From positions 77,001-141,000 of the forward strand of contig JAODUP010000467.1 in the NCBI GenBank assembly GCA_025642065.1: DNA of 64,000 bases, written 5' to 3'. The position numbers were made by a program, and so were the translations under genes. Below, piece after piece: positions 14,266 to 27,784 of the stretch (its first letter is position 1; every line of letters begins with the position of its first letter). Under the pieces are notes generated by a model. The model saw only the letters and a list, made by a program, of their open reading frames with translations. It did no database searches and had not been told where the DNA came from. The stretch is from Paralvinella palmiformis. Its lineage: Eukaryota; Annelida; Polychaeta; Terebellida; Alvinellidae.

Positions 14266-16215
14266 AGCACCATTACTACTGTTAAATGTGATTGGTCACT
14301 CCTCGTTTTCACGGTCTGTTGTTGTTATTGCTATTTTTGCCTTCAAAATCTCATTTTCTCTATTTTCATAAAGTTTCTAGTTAACATCTAAAAGAGTACT
14401 TAGTCGTCCTTTTACTAAGCGATTTCCTGCTTTTTCGCTGGTGTTTATATTGTAATATTAAAGTTTGTTAACATCTTTGCTTCTTCATAAGTTTTTGTAC
14501 ATTCAAATACTGTCTCTTCAAGTAGTTCAGAACTACCAAAGCCAATAGCTAAAACTCGTCTAGATGTTTCCTTTTCGAGTTGTTTTCTGGTTGTTTTCAA
14601 GTTGTTGTCAAGGCATTTTCAGGTTGTTTTCCTAGATGGTTTTCAAAGTCGGTTTTGTGTTTCCAGTAGTATTCTAGTTGTGTTCACACTAAACGGTGGC
14701 ATAGTGCCTTTCTTATCGTCACAGGAGATTTACTTTCCACTATTTGTTTATTTTCATCACTTGTATCCACATTATATGCAACTTGTCATTCTCCATAGCC
14801 CTACACAAGTTTATTACACACAGAAATGGATCTTTACCCGATCTTTATGTCAAACTCATTCTAAATAAAAAAAAAATATTTTAGCCTGTTATATACTGAT
14901 CCCACCTGGGCAACTGTTTCTAAGTTGAAGGCGAATAGTTCCAGCAGCGTGATAACTTTCCCACCTCCTGATATACATATTTAATAAACCTCGAAATATT
15001 GTTCTCACTCTTTGTATACTACTAACACTATCTTATTCACTGTGTGATGCCAGCTTTCAATATGGTTATTAGTTCGTTGCAAGCCCCGATCGGGAAAGTG
15101 TTGGTTGGCAATTATCGGCTGGGATATAGTAGGTGCCAAATCGCGGGTGGCATATGGCTTGATTCAATGTTATTAATAGATTTATAAAATGTTGGTAAAA
15201 CTGTGGAATGGATACGCTCTGTAATAACCAATGTAGATATTTGAAGAATTGGGTTGGTACGATCATATTTTGGAATAGTTTACATTATGTGAGCTACATC
15301 GCTGTGAATTCGGTGAAGACATTTATATTATGATCAGATATGCGATATAACACTGGGTTATAATAGTTTTCTTAGACTTTCAAAGATTCGATATTTCGCC
15401 GTTTTAAATGATATAGATTGAAATACGTCAAAAGTGAACGTAATGTGTATACTCCTCGTGCAGTTGAGATAATGTTGAAACAATCAAGTCATTGAGGGCG
15501 ATCATGTCCGGATACCAGTAGCAACATCGTTTATTTGATATAAATAAATAAATAGGGTCAGAAAATCTGTACAATAAAATAATACATATTAACCTCTATT
15601 TGGTAAAATATACAAATTAAAAAGGCTCTTCAATTGTTATACCAGAACGCCATTTTTCACTGTATTAATCTATATAACAGCTGGTAGCTTCATTTACTGA
15701 CAATTGATATGCTGAAGGTCGTGTGTTTCAGTAAGTCATACCCCCCCCCCCCATTTATATATTTATTGTCACTATATCGTCAACCCCAATCTTCACATAT
15801 TCTCAATAACCCATTACCCTTTCTATACACCAAATTCCATAAACAAGACAAAGCTCTCTCGGATTAAATTATTTGTATTTCCATGCTTACTTCCTGTGGT
15901 CGTAAATCACGACTTGTCTTCTACATCAATAAAAATCAAAGTGTATGTTTCAGTTGTTTGTCTGTTTGTTTGAACAAAATACTGACAAATGATTCTTAAA
16001 CGGCGATGACTATAAGATAGGTTCGGTCTATGATTGGGCGGATTTTAAGCTTCTTAATAATATATCCTGATATGAGATATAACAATTTGGCTTGATTTAA
16101 TGTTCCTATGGATAACAAGTTGACGGAATATGTTGACTCAGGTCAAAGAAAGATTGACTAACCACCTGACCTACCAACGAACCAACTCACCAATTGAATG
16201 ACCAAACGACCGATC
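14266..16215. other. Unassigned region with short tandem words
   Basis: At 14575-14650 there are several imperfect copies of GTTGTTTTC. A C10 run sits near 15742-15752. Around 15670-15735 a stretch looks faintly tRNA-like but lacks a B box. No gene was recognised. Confidence 0.4.
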
Positions 16216-16281
16216 GTGTGTCTGTGTGCGTACAAGTGTGAGTGCGTGCGTGTGTGCGTGTGTGTGTGCCTGTGTGTGTAT
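16216..16281. repeat. Degenerate (TG)n array
   Basis: TGTGTG interrupted by GCG and GAG variants. Confidence 0.85.
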
Positions 16282-16479
16282 TTGTGACTCTTCTAAATTT
16301 AAATGTTTTATTTCATCACATTCTGTCCAATATCTAAATAAAATGGCAAAGATGAATTTTCCATTATCTCCAGTTGGTCACTAAAATAACTAGTTTCTGA
16401 TAACTTATATACAAAGTCACAGATGGCCTTGTCATTGTGATGAATATAGAAATGAAAGGTCGATGACGTAACTGATATT

Positions 16480-16674
16480 ATGACGTCACTAAGATCTAGT
16501 ATTGCAAAAACAATTGTTAAATTTGCTGACAAGAAGGTGATTCATAGAAAGTGGCGACCTCGACATACAACTGGAGTGCATTATAATTATATTATAAACC
16601 AGATATTTTCTTTGCAAAACATAAACGAGAAATTGACAGTGACGGAAGAAGGAGCGATAACAGTCAAATAACAA
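16480..16674 (+). pseudogene. Possible LINE ORF1-like fragment, uncertain
   Basis: An open frame of 63 codons contains SIAKTIVKFADKKVIHRKW followed by TGVHYNYI and, later, NEKLTVTEEG. This resembles the shape of retroelement ORF1/gag-type proteins ('KFADrKvr...l..TGv.vnEdLT'). I recognise only the general pattern. It has no partner RT next to it and the opposite strand is open too, so chance is a real alternative. Confidence 0.22.
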
Positions 16675-17262
16675 CTCTGCTATATATATCGCACAGTGTC
16701 AATGCTTTTATGGCGTGATTCTTGCCTTTACACGAATCAGGATTTACTTTCAGTTATGGAATAAAGACGAATGTTGTATAATGTATAAATAATATAAATT
16801 TGTTATAGAGAAAAGTTGCCATTGCCACATTTAAAGATCAGTGTTCATTTTTACACATTATGGATTGCGGCTTGAAAGTTATGTTTTGTCCTATTTTGTA
16901 TACAGTAACATTTCTTGTGTTTTAGTTAGTAGTATAAATGCCATGACAGTTTATGACAGTGAACTATACTGTTTTGTAAATTGCTAAATATTACCAGTTG
17001 GCTTCGTGCTAAGAAATGGTGTAATTTGGTACAATGAAGCAACAATCCGAAATATAACAAAAATGAAATAAAAATTATTGGAGTGTTTCAAATGACATAT
17101 TTTAAGACTAAAATGGTAATGATTAACTTACGGCATTTCTGATATAGGTTTCACACATTTCAACTGCTTACAGACAGAATGAGATGGTCACAATTGTGAT
17201 AAAACCATCATGTTTAGGAGATTACATATCTGGATATCTTACTTTACGGTTTCGAAATAAGA
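16675..17262. other. Unassigned AT-rich spacer
   Basis: No coding or repeat signal seen. Confidence 0.4.
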
Positions 17263-17432
<170 letters not shown>

Positions 17433-17530
17433 CAAACACATACATAAAAAACGCAAATTCATAAAATGATGTTGATATATAATGTCATTAAGGAAAATAA
17501 TTACAATAAGGGCCAAAGATACTTGATTTT

Positions 17531-17533
<3 letters not shown>

Positions 17534-17594
<61 letters not shown>
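17534..17594. repeat. (TA)n microsatellite
   Basis: Uninterrupted TA dinucleotides, about 30 units. Confidence 0.97.
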
Positions 17595-17598
<4 letters not shown>

Positions 17599-17751
17599 CC
17601 GAAAACAAGTATCTTTTGGTAGATTATTCCGAATATTGCCTTCAAAAAATGCAACAAAGTGATAGATAGAAAAGAAAAATCCCTTCTTCATCAGTATATT
17701 AGATTAATCTAGTAAACTTTGCAATTGTTATATGATGCTTAATGAAAACAA

Positions 17752-17930
17752 TGATGTTTGATGTTTTACGGCCACCTTTGTGCACATGAGCCGAGCGACC
17801 TCCAAAGGTATGAAGGGAAGTCAAAGATTAAACACCCTTCAGATATTCCCACTCTTAGAATCGAATTGAGATGGTAGTGATCTGTGATCCAACACACTAC
17901 CAGTTAGACCACGGAGGCGCCTGCAAAATT
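17752..17930 (-). mobile_element. tRNA-derived SINE, family S3
   Basis: Minus strand: GCCTCCGTGGTCTAACTGG, with an A box at about 17894-17911, then a degraded B box AATTCGATTCT near 17858-17869. The body has GGGTGTTTAATCTTTGAC, CCTTTGGAGGTCGCTCGGCT and GCACAAAGGTGGCCGTAAAA and ends at GATGTTTG-type words. The tRNA-like head is far better preserved than most other sequence here. Confidence 0.7.
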
Positions 17931-18017
17931 AATCGTCCATGGGTAAAAAGAATGAAAACTACGAAAATAGTTTTTATTTTGATGAAGAATTTAATCAAAA
18001 TACATTGCAGATTTAAA

Positions 18018-18052
18018 CCCCCCCCCCCCTCTCTCTCTCTCTCCCCGTCTCT
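18018..18052. repeat. Poly(C) plus (CT)n tract
   Basis: C-run of about 10 followed by (CT)n. Confidence 0.9.
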
Positions 18053-18671
18053 TTCGTCATGTCTCCATCCATGTCTACCTCCCTTCCGGTGTGTTTGTAT
18101 GTGTGATATATATATGTGTAACCGGAGTTCGTAGACTAAAATTAATCTCATTTTAATAAGTTAAGAAATTATTGTTACTTGTGCCGAACTATTTTGGTCT
18201 GCAGTCGTTGGACATATTATTCTTGTTTCTTGGTGGTGAATGAGTTCATATTACTTTATAGTTTGTGATTGAATCAATCGGGCCACATGTTCATTCCCTT
18301 TGACGAAAAATTAGGGAGTGACATGCTCAAGTATTTAGCGACTAACTTTATTTGGTCAGAAAGCCGTCGAACGAACAGGTCGTGTGACATAATTGGCTAT
18401 ATTTTAATTATGGTTATTCTGGAATAGTATGGAACATAATACTATATAAATGGTTAGTTCCTCAACGTGTTCATTTGATGTTGATAATTGTATTATTTCA
18501 TATTCGTTTTATTCTATATTTTCTTGAAGCGATTATAAACTAATTATAGCGTGTTCTTGCTGCTTATGCAATTAATTATGTTTCTCTTGTTGTTAAACGC
18601 CTCTATCAGCATTCACATGGTCACTGATATATTCAGGGTTGAACTGATTTAGGTTCTTGGTTATGTTTTAT

Positions 18672-18890
18672 TTTTAGTGCTCCAGCCTAGTTAAGATCAT
18701 GGCATTTGACAGGAAACTTAAAGTTAGTGACAATTGGAAACCCGATAACTATGTTATCCTTGAACAGCCGATCCAGAATGTTCCAGTCTACGTTGTCAGG
18801 AGGGAAGCAGGTGATCGTACTATCAGAACGCTTCATAGACATTTGCTCCTGCCACAAGTTAACTGTCACTTAACTCTTCAGAACTGTAGA
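18672..18890 (+). pseudogene. Ty3/Gypsy integrase C-terminal tail, fragment
   Basis: The plus strand encodes a block with KVSDNWKPDNYVILEQP, then VPVYVVRREAG and RTIRTLHRHLLLPQV. The pattern 'kl.drW....Y.Vv.qp...vPVY.VR.e.G....RTLHRN.LLP' is characteristic of the end of Ty3/Gypsy Pol polyproteins, downstream of the integrase core, where the region contributes to target DNA binding. Nothing upstream matches protease, RT, RNase H or the integrase core, and no LTR was seen. This is a short orphan fragment followed by an A/T-rich tract at 18960-19050. The frame stays open into that tract, so the apparent 122-codon ORF is partly artefact. Confidence 0.75.
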
Positions 18891-19269
18891 TTTGAATTTG
18901 ATTTTGTTATAAACTATGCACATTTCATGGATCTTGAGAGAACAATGATAAAATATGATTTTAAAATTTTTTTAAAAAAAAAACTAAAAAAAATTTTAAA
19001 ATTTTGTAAATTTTTTGTTAATTTTAAATTTTTTTTCTTGCGAGAGAAATATTTTCTTGCCCGTTGATATTACATATTTTTGATTTGGTGTGCTAAAATA
19101 TGGAATGAAGGCTACCTCTGTCCGCGTTTATGATGCGTATTTATGCCTCAGGCCAGCGATTATGATTTACATTCTAGTAATACACACACTTAAAAAAGAT
19201 AAACGAACTATAGAAATGTAACGATATAATATAATGAAATATTATATTAATATATTAAACCTTATTATC

Positions 19270-19640
19270 ATTAGATGTTAACATTCCATTAACCGTAAGA
19301 TGAGCTCTATCTATCATCAATCTTCATGCCTTAATAGGACAAAAAGAGGAAAAACATCCAATCAACAAAAAGTTAGTTATGGTCAAAATGATAGAAAGCT
19401 TATTAACTAGTAGCATCATCAAGTAACATCTGTTAAATAAATAATAATCTGACTAAGTGCTACCTGTACTCAGGTGATGATATATTGATGTTAAAGAAGA
19501 GTTTTCCATTGAGCTGTTTTTATCCTCGTCATATCGATGTCTACATTTATTCCTGTCATCTTAACGTCTATATTTATTCCTGTCATGTTGACGTCTATAT
19601 TGAAGCAGTTATTGTTGTTTCTCTACCAGTCTGTCTATAA
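19270..19640 (+). repeat. Repeat family C copy
   Basis: Contains the family C blocks TTAACATTCCATTAAC, CATCATCAAGTAACATCTGTTAA and CTACCTGTACTCAGGTGATG, then a 27-bp minisatellite (three imperfect units at about 19523-19603 built on TTTATTCCTGTCAT). The same order is seen at 60285-60560. Confidence 0.65.
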
Positions 19641-19798
19641 ACAAACTTCTCTATCTGTCAGAGTCTGTTTCTGAATAGGCATGTCTTTGTCTGCTTGGCG
19701 ATCTAATTGCCTACCTGTTTGTCTGGATCTACATGTTTATCTATCGATCAGAATATGCATCTACCTATCTATCCCCCCCTTTTATCTATCTATCTATT

Positions 19799-19801
<3 letters not shown>

Positions 19802-19883
<82 letters not shown>
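19802..19883. repeat. (TA)n microsatellite
   Basis: About 41 TA units following CTAT tetranucleotides at 19740-19798. Confidence 0.97.
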
Positions 19884-19885
<2 letters not shown>

Positions 19886-20381
19886 CGGGGCTTCATATAA
19901 ATAACACCTGGCCAATAATATACATAATATATACTAAATAAAAGAATAGATGACGGAAAAAGTAAACACTGTTTCATATAATTACCTATTCTTTCACTGA
20001 ATACAATTCTCACACATCATCCATCCTAGATAGATGTTGCATTTCTTTTACAATCCTTACCAACCCGCCACCCCAATTGGTCACATTTAATACCAATGTT
20101 TTATACTGATTCTGTTCCTGGTTCAATTGATTACCATTGTTATTTTATCTATTGTTTAGGTCTGTGTAACTGTGTAATAAATAATAGAGAATAGTTTTCA
20201 CCTGGATATAATTGTATTCTTGGTAGTGAATATACGTCCACTTCTCATCAAACATAAAAACAAAAACTCTCGTAAAAGAAAGAAACAATCGTTGTTATTG
20301 TTGAAATTTAAAAAAGAATTTATCAATCAATTGAGTAATATTTCCATGATAGTTAAACCTCACTGTATTATTTATAGAGTC

Positions 20382-20384
<3 letters not shown>

Positions 20385-20453
<69 letters not shown>
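20385..20453. repeat. (TA)n microsatellite
   Basis: About 34 TA units. Confidence 0.97.
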
Positions 20454-20459
<6 letters not shown>

Positions 20460-22784
20460 ACTATAATAATAATAATGAGCTGGCTTCTGACAGATAGGAT
20501 CTTTCTGATGATAGAACACTGCCCTACAGACTTCTTGGTCACGCGGTCGAATATGACTCACTAAAGTCTATTGACCTTTGCATGTATATATCATGTCGTT
20601 ATTAATCAAAATTTTGAATTGTTTAGGTAGGCGAGTTATCTTTAAACACATATTGTACATAACATTCATGAATCCACAGAGGGCGATGTCCATATTGGAT
20701 AATGGTGGATAGTTATGTGACAGCCTTCTTTTACACTACTTTATCCATACTTTTTTATGTGTACTTAGATCCAATGTCGCCATAACAATGGGTATATAAT
20801 CCATTTTGGCCATTGTCGTAGTACATTTTAGCAAGCGTGACAACATATATGTCTATTAGAGAAGGGAGAGATTATTGTTTGGTTAATTTCACTATCACTG
20901 AGAGTAGTATATGACATTATGGAAACCTCATTTGTATCCAAACAACAGCCCCTCACCAGATTGTTTGTGTAAAGATAAAAGTTTAATTTATTAATCAAAC
21001 TTTGTTTCTAGAAAGTGATATTTTATAATATGGTGATAGTTCAAAGTGCCACACTGTTCATTATTGCAATTAATATTATAGAAAATATTTGTAACTTAAT
21101 AATATAGTCTGTAAAAACTACACTTCTATTAGATACCATGTTATATAACCTTCGTATGATAACAAAATATAACCAAATTATGAATGATTGGGAAATACGA
21201 TAGGAAATGGGTTAATGTTTCATACACATTAGAAACAAACGTCTTAAATATCATACAGCTTTGATATATTTCCTTACAATAAGTATTACTGATAAACATT
21301 TAGATATAAACATAAACACGCATTTTTCTTCAATATAATTATATTTTTCACTTTCATATGATTGAAACATAAAGGCACAAATACTATAATTTGAGAAACT
21401 GAGAGCTGTTGAGCATTGAGTAAATGCTTAATGGTTTCATTATGTTTTGTGACATTTTGTTTCATATCTTTACAAGTGATACTTACGGCTGTTGTTTAGC
21501 GTTACCTTTGATGAATATATGGACCTTGTCTTTGTCGCGCTTCCTAATTATGTATATTGTAAGTATTAAGACTATTAATACAGTTTGCTGCCTAATAATG
21601 TCATATACATGTATTGACGTGAAATTAATGGATATATGTAATTTGTATTGTTATCTATAATTTAAGACAATTATCAAATTGTACGTCTGATGTTAGCTAT
21701 ACGGTTTTGTCTTTGGCAGCAATTATCGACCAATATATGTGTTTTACATCCAAAATATGTACAATAAACTAGTGAATGTGGTACATATATTTTCTGACAT
21801 TTGTTACTAATGATGCTGTAGTGTATTTCTTCTATTTCATATTACTTACGGCCATTAACAACTTGTAAAATACGTTTACTTCATTCGTCTTATGGTATAG
21901 TGGTTATATAAAAACATAAATATATGGAACAAATAAATGATATAGTACACGGTGAAAATAAATGTATTACATTTAAAGTGGGAGGGTTTCTTATTTCAGA
22001 AAACAATATCATCTTTCCGATTAATTATAATTAATTGAGCAAACCTTTATTTCGTGGATGTATCAGTGATAATTATGGAAATGTCATTAATGGCGGGGAA
22101 GAATGATATATCAGGTAAGTTACACCACTGAAACTGGTGTATATTAAGTATTATCTAACATAGATTTAATTTATTTTAGTATAAATTAACTATATATGGT
22201 TATTTGTTTTATTTCTGTAATTTAATTTTTAATTGATAACTATTCGATGTCCCAATCTCCGTACATGGCTAGAATGTAACCATCATGGACATGAATGACC
22301 CTTCTGTCCATTGCATAACATGTTATAATGTGCTGGAAAGGGACACGTTGTTTACAGATAATGCATCAGGCCAGAAAAGCTTTACTGATGTGACACCAAC
22401 AAGATATTTATTCGACCACGCAGCACGGATTCATAAAGTCGACATTCTCTTTCGTGATTTTTTTGAAGTGTGAAAAGCATTTTACGTTTGCTTAAAGGTC
22501 ATCTAATGCTTTCCGTGCAGGTGGCACTATGCCTTACGGGTTGTGAAAGAGTAATTGGATATTTAGGCCTATTACAATATAGTTAATAAATCATTATTTC
22601 TGCGTATTTATCCATGATCCATTAATGCGAACAGTTTGGACTGTAATATTCTAAAACAATTCAAATATTTCATGTTTTATCTTGACATGTTTCAAAGCTT
22701 ACATCATATCAAATCTTACAGTTATAGAAAGGGCATTTAATTTCAACCAAAGCAGATAATTAGTCGATAGTAACCTTAATAAAT
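20454..22784. other. Unassigned AT-rich region
   Basis: No family from elsewhere in the window was recognised. A weak tRNA-like stretch with a possible B box (GCGGTCGAATATGAC) lies near 20480-20560. A 62-codon plus frame at 22285-22473 (containing VTPTRYLFDHAARIHKV) is open but unidentified. Confidence 0.4.
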
Positions 22785-22925
22785 TAATACAATCTGCATA
22801 TAAAAATGGTCACAGCACTAAAACAGACTTGGTTCAAGTTTAAACTGATATTATGATGTTCATTAATCAAGGTAAGGCAGCATTACTTCTTATTCTAGAT
22901 ATGTCTGCTGAATTCGATATATCTG
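22785..22925 (+). mobile_element. LINE RT fragment
   Basis: Plus strand: SAYKNGHSTKTDLVQV followed by MFINQGKAALLLILDMSAEF. These correspond to RT blocks 1-2 (consensus 'SAYrk.HSTeTaLl.v' and 'LLvLLDLSAAFD'). One in-frame stop lies between them and nothing of the catalytic box is left. Confidence 0.75.
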
Positions 22926-23050
22926 TTGCATTCTTTGTAGGTAGAAATGCATGTTTAGTCTGACAAGAATAGTATTGGAATTGTTTCTATCCTGTATAGA
23001 ACAACACTCCCCAAAGTTATTCTTGTTTCAAAGATGTCAACGTGATAAAA

Positions 23051-23058
23051 TCCCCCCC

Positions 23059-23089
<31 letters not shown>

Positions 23090-23092
23090 CAC
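23051..23092. repeat. Poly(C)-(CA)n
   Basis: C10 followed by GACACACA repeats. Confidence 0.9.
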
Positions 23093-24270
23093 AACATTCC
23101 CGAACAGAAAATAAGTCTTTTTTTCAGAAAGGGGCGCACTTAGGATGTTGTGTCACCAAAAACGTAAATGTAAATGATGATGATGATATTGTATTAGGCA
23201 CTTATTGAATTACATACAATTTCATTTTAATATTTTAATGTAAGAGAAACCTATTATTGAGGCCTCGCCAAATACACCTGTAATGTGACTCGGTGTGTGG
23301 ATAAAAATTTGTATGAAATTAGATATTCCGATTTTTCGATTGAATTTTCTTTATTACTTTAATTAAATTGTTTTAGTTTTATAAATTAAAGGTTGGAAAC
23401 TGTCATAAGTAAACGCAACAATTCGTCTGTTATTTTTATTCTCCTAATTGAGTTGAGTAAATGTTTTAATAACCAGGTTGTCACGGGAAATTATTTCAAA
23501 CTTTCGACATGTTATGTATTAGAGGATATAGAGTATTTGACGATAGACTGATGCCATAAAATAAACAAACAAATAAAATTAAAATAAACTGTAATAAAGC
23601 ATATTAATCTGTATTTGAAACGTTCTTCACATTAATCACTATCAGGCCGAATACAACTATAACCAAAATAAAATATGTGAGCATTTCACTTTGGAAACAA
23701 GTTATTCCCGTCTTAATACCACTTCAATGTTCAGTACAGTTCGAGACAACCAAGATTGTATATGTATTTTATCTGTTTTCAATAAAATTTAAGATTCTTA
23801 AGATTCCTATGAAATCGAATTTGCATTATAAAAACTGTTTTTGAATTCTGGGGAATATTGGTATTTTATATATGGTAAATACAATCAATCAATCACTGGT
23901 GTTATTTTCCGACTATTTCTTTGCTCAAGGCAAATGTCAATTGTAAATATTAAACGTTTTCTTTGGATCTAGATGTGTAGGTTACACCAATTCTGTTACA
24001 GGATATGTTTCGGGGAGTATCCAATGTCACACTCGTTATCATTTCAAATAATCCATCATCCTCTTCAAATAAGACTAAGATATCCTGATAACTGTATATC
24101 CCTGTACACATCCTGCCTGAGGTCATCACTCACAAGACAAGACGATCAACACCACTTTGGCTTAGTCACAACATAATTCAGAGTTCGGTTTATTCTATTA
24201 AATAAAAAGAAAAGAAAATGCTAGGCTTTTGTGTTCTTGAACTGAAACACCGTGTGGAACAAATATGGAG

Positions 24271-24274
<4 letters not shown>
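23093..24274. other. Unassigned AT-rich region
   Basis: A 67-codon plus frame at 23973-24176 (containing RLRYPDNCISLYTSCLRSSL) reads protein-like but I do not recognise it. No other signal seen. Confidence 0.35.
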
Positions 24275-24337
<63 letters not shown>

Positions 24338-24345
24338 TTTTGTGT

Positions 24346-24386
<41 letters not shown>
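24275..24386. repeat. (TA)n-(TG)n array
   Basis: (TA)n to 24333, then (TG)n from 24341 to 24386, placed directly upstream of a family A copy as in the other A units. Confidence 0.96.
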
Positions 24387-24388
<2 letters not shown>

Positions 24389-24454
24389 GTGTGTGGAGAG
24401 AGAGTGTGGTTTTTTGTGTTTGGGGGGAAAGGGGCATAAATTTAAAATTTGAAC

Positions 24455-24879
24455 CTTCTCCATAAATTTTCAAATATAACTATACATAATTTAAACTAAA
24501 AATAAAAAGTTCCCTACCTCCACATATTGATAGATGTATGCATACCTAGCATGTGTCTGGTCTACTCATCAGCCTGTGGGAACCAGCTAATTCGCTTTTC
24601 GTACGCGACAAATATGTCACGCCCACAGGAAAGCGGCTACATGCAGGCTACGTACAAAAGCGGAAGCAAGTAAAACACATACCATTTGATACCACAGATC
24701 GCAACAAACAACACGCGCGTGTGGCTCAATGGTGACTTGCTACATCCATATCATAAACTATTTTGACACCACAGTTTACATTCAACAGTAATTTTCTGTG
24801 GTCCAAAAGAAACCTGTATATAAAAATGTCGACACCTCAGATGCTGACCTCAGCTTTATTCTGGGTTCGAATAACTAAG
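24455..24879 (-). repeat. Repeat family A, copy 3
   Basis: Begins at CAAATATAACTATACAT and follows unit 1 to TTCTGGGTTCGAATAACT, where it is cut by a TG array at 24880-24944. Compared with units 1 and 2 it has lost both ends. Divergence from them is low by eye. Confidence 0.8.
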
Positions 24880-24888
24880 TGTGTGTGT

Positions 24889-24944
<56 letters not shown>
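24880..24944. repeat. (TG)n microsatellite
   Basis: About 30 TG units with one GG interruption, replacing the 3' part of the A unit. Confidence 0.95.
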
Positions 24945-24948
<4 letters not shown>

Positions 24949-25329
24949 ATCATAGTATCTGGAATAAATGAAATCAAAGAAATGTTTCAAATTATGTTCA
25001 ATAATGGTTGCATCCTAAATGAATAGAAGCTCCTGTTGATACTCTTTCAAACTTTCTCTCTCTCTCTTTTTCTTACCGTCTCTGCGGTATCAAAATTAAT
25101 AAAGTGAGATTTGACATTTTTCATTTACTATAATATGGACGTAATTAATTATTTATTAATTTATTAATTATGTCCACAAAATATTATCTTCCTTAAATTT
25201 GTATCGATTACTCGTCAGTGCGTAACATTCCCTTGTTGGTGTATTTTCTGTTCCAGTCAGATATAGAACTGACTTTAGATTATTGATATCTCCCAAGATT
25301 AACCTCCCAGTTTTACATTGATTTATTTG

Positions 25330-26330
25330 ATGACTTCTAGGCTCAGGATACAAATACTCACAAACACATAAACACACACACACACACACGCGCGCGCGCG
25401 CACATACATCACTGGTATATATGTTTGGAGCAGATCGCTTAGATAAAGTGGTGTTGTTCCAATCAGTACTTCGAATGTGTGAAACAGGATCTTGTAGAGC
25501 GATCTAAAACGTACACGAATCCGGTGTAACTGATATAAAGCTGGCGTTATATGTTTCCTTTTGCGAGTGCGTGTCACCAGATGTGAAGCACAGTTCTATA
25601 GGCGGTTTGTCAGAAAGAGGGGGGGGGTATTATTTAACAATGCAGTGCCATAGTCCAGTCGAGAAATATTCGATCTTGTACTAAGGTCTTGCCTGTCTCA
25701 TAATGTATGTACTTACCAATAAATCCTATGTTTCTTCTTTGAAAATAACGGATATAATTGGCCTGCTTCTCCACTCCTGTAGTATTATGCGAAATAAAAC
25801 TAAAGATTTATCACAGATATAGAAGAATAAATTAAAACGGGTTCTGCCTTAAAGGGAAGATTCTCAGTTTATTTTACATGCTAATTTCATGAGAAAATGG
25901 TAAATTGGGTCTTATCCATAACGTTTCCATTATGTTGACTTGTTAGGTGATAATCTGCTTACCCTCAACTACAGAAACTGGTCGAAACATTTCGAGCATT
26001 TTTTCTTTAAACATGATATATGCATACAATAGATATTGCAGGTATTATTTGGGATATCAGAAATGATCTATTAACAGATGATTGTTTTAATTTTGAAGAA
26101 ATTGCTGAACGTGTCAGCCAGGCATTCAGCAGAGGTAAAAAGTAGAAATTTTTCATTTAAGTTACTTCCAATCAAGTTATTTATTAATTCGAAGAGTTTC
26201 TTTTCATCTTTTCCATATTTATCTAATTTTACACATAATGACTTAGTCCTTTGTCTATTTCAAAGTGCACCGCTAAGGAAAAATGGTGCCAGGTTCTCTC
26301 TACTTTGCTCCGAGGTTTCTTAGTACATCT
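25330..26330 (-). mobile_element. LINE remnant with internal deletion
   Basis: Minus strand. At 26330-25980 a linker segment between endonuclease and RT is visible (DKYGKDEKKLFELINNLIGS, then SAECLADTFSNFF), with KEKMLEMFRPVSVVEGKQII at about 26010-25950. At 25640-25400 there is the ORF2 C-terminus (RKRKHITPALYQLHRIRVRF, then FRSLYKILFHTFEVLIGTTP). The RT domain between them is missing, so the element has a large internal deletion. A (CA)n(CG)n tract interrupts the end at 25370-25402. The linker part is also present in the paralogous segment at 44395-45070. Confidence 0.75.
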
Positions 26331-26357
26331 AAACTTATCAGAGTAACAAGGATTTTC

Positions 26358-26360
<3 letters not shown>

Positions 26361-26431
<71 letters not shown>
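26361..26431. repeat. (TA)n microsatellite
   Basis: About 35 TA units, at the place where copy 2 of the duplication has the array at 45089-45237. Confidence 0.97.
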
Positions 26432-26438
<7 letters not shown>

Positions 26439-27299
26439 ATATATTACATCATTATTATACACATTTATTAGCTTACACATGGAAGACCCAAAAAAAAACA
26501 TTAGCTACTAGAAACTATGTAGTCCAAAACTAAGACCATACAATTAATGTTTTAACTTTTCTGTCCAAAGTGCTGATTCAAATTTGTTACTAATCACGTT
26601 TACCTGATTACAAGCATAGGTAATAAATATGGCTTCATACCACCTATGTGCCTTATTACTAACCTAATTATCTAGGTAACTATTTACCTAATTATCAACA
26701 TATTTAGTGATCTATATATTATTTAATTATATATCTAACAATCTCTATATTGATGTATTAACTCTCCCTTTTATATATTCATATATATATCAGTGTGTCT
26801 GCGATTTATCTCTATACATTAGAAATATTATTTTGTCATAAAAATGGTGTGTTGATTATTGCTTATTCGCTGATATTCTTGGTCACTCGGAACATAGTTC
26901 TAAAATGACCGAAGCTGACACAACATCTAGTTGGTCGTTATCGTGAATTTCTTCTCGTCACAGAGAGGGCATAAAAGGGTATATGCGTAAAATCTAATAG
27001 AAAAATAATACCATTTTAGAAAGTACGCCGTTCTAAGAAAGGGCATTGCTGTCACAATCCAGGTTCGTTGCAACAGTATTGAGTCTTACATTTTCCATTG
27101 AGTAAAATACATTCGTGCTTCTTAGTTAGGTGATGAACACTGCATAAATAATGGTTATTTTGTCAGTATATACCACTGGCAATGTCGGTTAAAGTACTTA
27201 GTCTATATCAAAATAAGTGAAAAATCTCAAATTTCATTCTAGTGGAATATAACGTGACCGGCAAACATAAATGCTTGATCTTCTATATATGTATGCCCA

Positions 27300-27365
27300 T
27301 GGGTGCGTGCATGAAAGTGCGTGAGTGTGTGTGTGTGTGTGAGTGTGTGTTTGTGTGTGTGTATC
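27300..27365. repeat. Interrupted (TG)n array
   Basis: GTGAGTG and GTTTGTG variants within TG repeats. Copy 2 lacks most of it (48355-48395). Confidence 0.85.
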
Positions 27366-27784
27366 TGCATCAATACATAACTGATACCGTGCGTGCCACC
27401 GCGCCTGCGTTCGTGTGCGTGTTTAGCCGAGGTATGCCAAATGGAGGACATGTTGATAGGGCATTGCTGCAAACAATGAAGATACGGGTTCCAATTTGAA
27501 CCAGGTCAAACAAACCTCTCACTGAATCTCTCATTCACCCACAATCACTTACTCACCCACTCATTCACTCTAAGACAAACGAAGTTCCAGTTCAAGAACA
27601 GAACGTCATTTGTTATTCGTAATGTTAACATGACTTGTGTGCTTCCTCTTGTTGGACACCATCAGTTCGTTAGATTCAATATCGTTATCCCATGCTGTTA
27701 TATAATCCGTCAAGCTGTCATACACAATAGCATTAAATGGAGTAGAGTCTATGCCAAAGTGTTGTATAAAGTGTTGAAAGACAT

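Noticed and set aside
15665..15740. tRNA-like stretch (GGTAGCTTCATTTACTG)
   Set aside because: The A-box resemblance is weak and the B box is absent.
20480..20575. tRNA-like stretch with GCGGTCGAATATGAC
   Set aside because: Only a possible B box; no A box at the right distance and no body shared with another SINE here.
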